64,000 nt of DNA from Streptomyces sp. IMTB 2501. Its GTDB lineage: Bacteria > Actinomycetota > Actinomycetes > Streptomycetales > Streptomycetaceae. Positions 61,146 to 64,000 of the stretch are shown piece after piece; within the stretch, counting starts at the first letter, position 1, and every line of letters starts with the position of its first letter. Position numbers and translations under genes: made by a program. The stretch is taken from contig NZ_MQUS01000014.1 of NCBI RefSeq assembly GCF_001953885.1, positions 124,001 through 188,000 of the forward strand, read 5' to 3'. Under the pieces are notes generated by a model that was not told the DNA's origin, did no database searches, and saw nothing but the letters and a program-made list of their open reading frames with translations.

Positions 61146-62012
61146 ATGGAACTCCGCCAGCTCAGCTATTTCGTCGCCGTCGCCGAGGAGTTGCACTTCG
61201 GGCGGGCGGCCGAGCGGCTGCACATCGTGCAGTCGGCGGTCAGCCAGCAGATACAGCGGCTGGAGCGGGAGCTGGGCGCCGAGCTGTTCGACCGCTCGCC
61301 GCGCCGGGTGCGGCTGACCGGGGCGGGGGAGCGGCTGCTGCCCGAGGCACGGGCGGTGCTCGCGGCGGCGGAGCGGGCGCGGGCCGTGGTGGCGGTGCCC
61401 GCCGGGCTGCGCCTCGGCACCAGCACCGGGCTCGGCGCGCATCTGGACCGGGTGCTGGCCGCGTTCGCCGCGCGGGCGCCCGAGGTGCCGGTGGAGCTGG
61501 TCTCGCTGCCGGCCGGCGAACGGCTGGCCCGGGTCGCGGCGGGCCGGCTGGACGCCGCGTTCGTCCGTTCGGCCGAACCCCCGGCCGGAGTACGGGTGCT
61601 GCCCCTGTGGTCCGATCCGCTGGTCGCCGCCCTGCCGGCCACGCACCCGCTCGCGCGGCGGGACGAGATCGACCTCGCCGACCTCGCCGGGCTGCCCCTC
61701 GCCCTCGCCCCGCGCCGCGTCAACCCCGCCCTGGCCGACCTGGTCGTCGGCGCCTGCCACGCGGCCGGGTTCGAGCCGGTGCCCGGGCCCGCGGGCGGCA
61801 CCCTGCACGACACCCTCGCCACCATCGGCGCCCGGCCGCTGTGGACGGTCGTCTACGCCTCCCACGCGCGCGTGCTGGCCACGCCCCGGGTGGCGTACGT
61901 CCCCTTCCGCGCGCCCGGCCTGGCCCTGGCCACCGGGCTCGCGGTGCCCGCCGCCGACCCCTCGCCGCATCTGGAGAAACTGCTCCTGGCCTGCGGTGAT
62001 CATGAAAGCTGA
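61146..62012 (+). CDS. LysR-family transcriptional regulator
   Basis: 288 residues. N-terminal winged HTH: MELRQLSYFVAVAEELHFGR and VQSAVSQQIQRLERELGAELF. The LysR substrate-binding domain follows in compact form. ATG at 61146 matches the family N-terminus. A tautomerase gene follows after 92 bp in the same direction and may be a target or share the transcript. Confidence 0.92.
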   Translation: MELRQLSYFVAVAEELHFGRAAERLHIVQSAVSQQIQRLERELGAELFDRSPRRVRLTGAGERLLPEARAVLAAAERARAVVAVPAGLRLGTSTGLGAHLDRVLAAFAARAPEVPVELVSLPAGERLARVAAGRLDAAFVRSAEPPAGVRVLPLWSDPLVAALPATHPLARRDEIDLADLAGLPLALAPRRVNPALADLVVGACHAAGFEPVPGPAGGTLHDTLATIGARPLWTVVYASHARVLATPRVAYVPFRAPGLALATGLAVPAADPSPHLEKLLLACGDHES

Positions 62013-62104
62013 TCGCTGTGGTCGCGGACTGCTTCTTGGTCGGGGGCGCGTGCCGCGATGGACTGGACCCACCGAACAGGAAGACCGTTCAAGGGAGTTC
62101 AGTC

Positions 62105-62287
62105 ATGCCGATCGTCACCATCCAGCAGGGCCCGCGCGATGTCGAGCTGAAGCGGGAGCTGGTCAAGCGGGTCACCGACGCGTTCGTCGACGCGTACCGG
62201 ATCCCGGCGGAGACCGTGCAGGTGTGGATCCACGAGGTGCCCGCGGACAGCTGGGGCGCGGCCGGGAAGCTCACGGCCGACAAGTAG
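62105..62287 (+). CDS. 4-oxalocrotonate tautomerase family protein
   Basis: 60 residues, the standard size for 4-OT monomers. After Met removal the catalytic Pro-1 is exposed (MPIVTIQQG). The VQVWIHEVPADSWG segment corresponds to the usual VxVxIxEVPxxxWG. The normal Arg-11/Arg-39 positions are not both evident, so the exact substrate is open. ATG at 62105 follows AAGGGAG. Forms small hexamers in the family and catalyses enol-keto shifts. Confidence 0.88.
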   Translation: MPIVTIQQGPRDVELKRELVKRVTDAFVDAYRIPAETVQVWIHEVPADSWGAAGKLTADK

Positions 62288-62317
62288 CCCCCGCGTCCCA
62301 CGGGGGTGGATGTGGAG

Positions 62318-62362
62318 AGGGGAGCGTTGCGGGCCGCTCGTGGTGGCTCGCAACGCTCCCCT
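62318..62362. terminator. Bidirectional hairpin terminator
   Basis: 14-bp perfect stem (62318-62331 with 62349-62362; AGGGGAGCGTTGCG / CGCAACGCTCCCCT) and a 17-nt loop in the convergent gap between tautomerase and protease genes. Confidence 0.75.
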
Positions 62363-62399
62363 GGCATTTACCCGAGGGGTGCTCGGGAGGTCTTCCGGG

Positions 62400-63191
62400 T
62401 CACGAGTTGATCTGCGCGGTCACGAGGTCCGAGAAGGTGGTCAGCCGGGTGTACACACCCGGGTAACCGGCCTCCGCGCATCCCTCGCCCCAGGAAGTGA
62501 TCCCTGCCAGGACGCCCCCGATGAGCAGGGGACCGCCGCTGTCGCCCTGGCAGGTGTCTACGCCGCCGGTGGTGAGTCCGGCGCACACCATGTCGGACTG
62601 GACGAAGTCCGAACCGTAAGAAGTCTTGCAGCTGGAGTCGGCCACGATCGGGACGGTCGCGGTCCGCAGCTGGTTGGAGGAACTGCCGTTCTCGGAGGTG
62701 GTCCCCCAGCCGAGGATCCGGGCCGTGGTGCCGGCCGCGTACACGCTCGTCTGGGAGGAGGAGACGTACGACACCGGGGTGTACGGCAGCGCCGTCGACA
62801 GGGTCAGCACCGCCACGTCGTGGCCGTTGGTGGCGTCCGTGTAGTCCGGGTTGACCCAGATCTTGCTGACGTTGCTGACGGTGCCGTCGGTGCCGTTCAG
62901 ATAGGTCCGGCCGCCGACCACGTGGACGCTGCCGGCGGACTCGCCTGCCATGCAGTGCGCGGCCGTGACGACCTTCGTGGCGGCCACCAGGGTGCCGCCG
63001 CAGAACTGGTTCCCGGACGCGTCGGTGATCTGGACGACGAACGGGTACTCCGTCGTGGTGGTGGTCGTACCGCCGACGATCGGCTGCGGTGCGGCGCTCG
63101 CTGTGGGGGAGGCGAGCAGCGCGGTCGCCGCGGTGGCGGCGGTGGCCACCAGGATCGCGGCGGTCTTTCTGGCACGTCTGAGCCCGAACAT
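62400..63191 (-). CDS. Secreted trypsin-like serine protease (S1A)
   Basis: 263 residues. Signal peptide (RRARKTAAILVATAATAATA, cleavage near TASA), very short propeptide APQP and mature start IVGG. Catalytic triad: His in TAAHC, Asp in GHDVAVL, Ser in CQGDSGGP; the Asp six residues before the Ser (VDTCQGDSGG) gives trypsin-like Arg/Lys specificity. Three disulfide pairs are likely. Close to Streptomyces griseus trypsin in layout. ATG at 63191 follows GAGGAG; the longer frame to 63290 lacks a site. Confidence 0.93.
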   Translation of the reverse strand: MFGLRRARKTAAILVATAATAATALLASPTASAAPQPIVGGTTTTTTEYPFVVQITDASGNQFCGGTLVAATKVVTAAHCMAGESAGSVHVVGGRTYLNGTDGTVSNVSKIWVNPDYTDATNGHDVAVLTLSTALPYTPVSYVSSSQTSVYAAGTTARILGWGTTSENGSSSNQLRTATVPIVADSSCKTSYGSDFVQSDMVCAGLTTGGVDTCQGDSGGPLLIGGVLAGITSWGEGCAEAGYPGVYTRLTTFSDLVTAQINS

Positions 63192-63395
63192 GAGTCTCCT
63201 CAGTGGGGTTGCACCGGTGGGGGGTCGCATCGGGCGGGGGTTTGCACGGGGGTCGCGGGACCGACCCCCGTGTGCCCGGGCGAGCGGCACGCCCTTTACG
63301 CTAGGACCCGGAACCCTCGGCTCCCAATGAGGGAACCCCCTAGGGGGTTGGGTGAGGGAAAACCCTCGGTCCGGTTCAGTTAACCGGCCGCGTTC

Positions 63396-64000
63396 TCACT
63401 TCGCGCGGCGAGCTGCCGCCAATCGGACGATGTCCACGCGGGAGCGGATCCCCAGCTTGCGGTAGACCCGGGTCAGTGTCGCCTCCACCGTCTTCACGCT
63501 GATGAACAGCCGCGCGGCGATCTCCCGGTTGGTGGCGCCCTCCATGACCAGCGCGGCGACCTGACGCTCCATCGAGGCCAGCACCTCCAGCCCGGCCAGC
63601 CCCTCCAGGGCGTCCGGCACGGCGAGCGCCGGTCCCGGCTCGGCAGTGGTCAGGGATTCGTCCACTTGGCGCAACCAGGGCAGCGCCCGGCAGCGGCGGA
63701 ACATCCGGGTCGCCTCGTCGTAGGCCGACGAGCCGGGGCGTCCGCCGTGCAGCCGGGCCAGTGCGAACGCCGCCCGTGCCTCCTCCAGCCCGTAGCCGAG
63801 CTTGCCGAGCCGGTGCTGAGCGGACGTCAGCTGGGCCGCGGCGGCCTCCAGGTCGCCCTGGGCGGCCCGTACCAGGGCCTCGGAGCGGTCGAGGACGGCG
63901 AGGACGCTCTCCCGGTCCAGCCGCAGCGCGTGCTCGCGGCTGGTGTCGATGACGTCCTGCGCCTCGGCCGGTTCACCGATGCGGACCAGTGCCTCGGCGA
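63396..64000 (-). CDS. LuxR-type regulator, C-terminal part, cut by window end
   Basis: The frame is open from 63396 to the window edge; the in-frame ATG at 63704 is internal. The C-terminal GerE/LuxR HTH is complete (VMEGATNREIAARLFISVKTVEATLTRVYRKLGI). Upstream residues (LGKLGYGLEEARAAFALARLHGG) look like TPR helices, which suggests a large ATP-binding LuxR (LAL) regulator such as those controlling secondary metabolism or sugar use. Its N-terminal NTPase, if any, is outside the window. Confidence 0.85.
   Translation of the reverse strand, partial: AEALVRIGEPAEAQDVIDTSREHALRLDRESVLAVLDRSEALVRAAQGDLEAAAAQLTSAQHRLGKLGYGLEEARAAFALARLHGGRPGSSAYDEATRMFRRCRALPWLRQVDESLTTAEPGPALAVPDALEGLAGLEVLASMERQVAALVMEGATNREIAARLFISVKTVEATLTRVYRKLGIRSRVDIVRLAAARRAK

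Noticed and set aside
59901..62072. 723-codon minus-strand frame over S-4TM, LysR and the intergenic region
   Set aside because: Low-complexity antisense translation. Only the short CorA-like part in it looks like real protein.

Overview
The window is high-GC actinobacterial chromosome, almost certainly Streptomyces. It shows very strong G/C preference at third codon positions, frequent GTG starts with purine-rich ribosome-binding sites, rare TTA leucine codons confined to a few genes, and typical Streptomyces families such as AldO-type alditol oxidase, SpoIIE/PP2C phosphatases, PucR, ROK, DUF2637 and SAV_2336/FxsT-like proteins. No rRNA, tRNA, CRISPR array, phage module or intact transposase gene was seen. 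About 46 protein genes are supported, two of them cut by the window edges, plus two decayed genes and several candidate small ORFs.

Layout, left to right. 0-2.6 kb: 3' part of a Baeyer-Villiger-type monooxygenase and an MFS exporter. 2.7-12.1 kb (minus strand): a carbohydrate locus with a ROK regulator, a secreted GH30 endo-galactanase with ricin-type lectin, a lipoprotein sugar-binding protein, two ABC permeases and a GH2 beta-galactosidase. It reads as uptake and hydrolysis of beta-galactan. 12.2-18.6 kb: alditol oxidase, an FMN-binding PNPOx-like protein, a radical SAM protein with unusual cysteine spacing, a membrane protein fusing a sigma-like HTH, zinc finger and cellulose-binding module, and a decayed gene. 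18.6-24.4 kb: a PAS/GAF/SpoIIE phosphatase flanked by a direct repeat, RsgA, and an Ada-AlkA plus Ogt alkylation-repair pair. 24.4-37.6 kb: TetR with a divergent alpha/beta hydrolase, an SGNH esterase, several regulators, a PP2C phosphatase, a PoxB-like enzyme, an anti-sigma-type ATPase, a DUF2637 protein, a GntR regulator and a TPR protein. 37.7-46.5 kb: purine catabolism, with PucR, a three-subunit xanthine dehydrogenase, an NCS2 purine permease and an XdhC-type maturation factor. 46.5-48.6 kb: an SRPBCC protein, a polysaccharide deacetylase and a phosphoribosyltransferase.

48.7-60.9 kb is the most interesting part. A plus-strand unit encodes an APH-like kinase with a C-terminal helical domain resembling effector-associated domain 2 (EAD2), a 59-residue peptide with a leader like FxSxx-COOH RiPP precursors, and an intact HExxH peptide-modification enzyme. 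It converges on a tightly overlapping minus-strand operon encoding a VMAP-like protein (EAD2-like N-terminus, VMAP-C), a MoxR AAA+ ATPase, and a 1,484-residue SAV_2336/vWA-like, NB-ARC, TPR protein (FxsT-like). An S-4TM putative pore-forming effector is divergent from VMAP. Four genes of this locus carry seven in-frame TTA codons, so expression should depend on the developmental tRNA bldA. I interpret the whole as a candidate conflict (immunity or programmed-death) island coupling a ternary VMAP/MoxR/vWA system to a RiPP-like peptide.

61-64 kb: a CorA remnant, LysR, a 4-oxalocrotonate tautomerase homologue, a secreted trypsin-like protease and the 3' part of a LuxR-type regulator running off the window.
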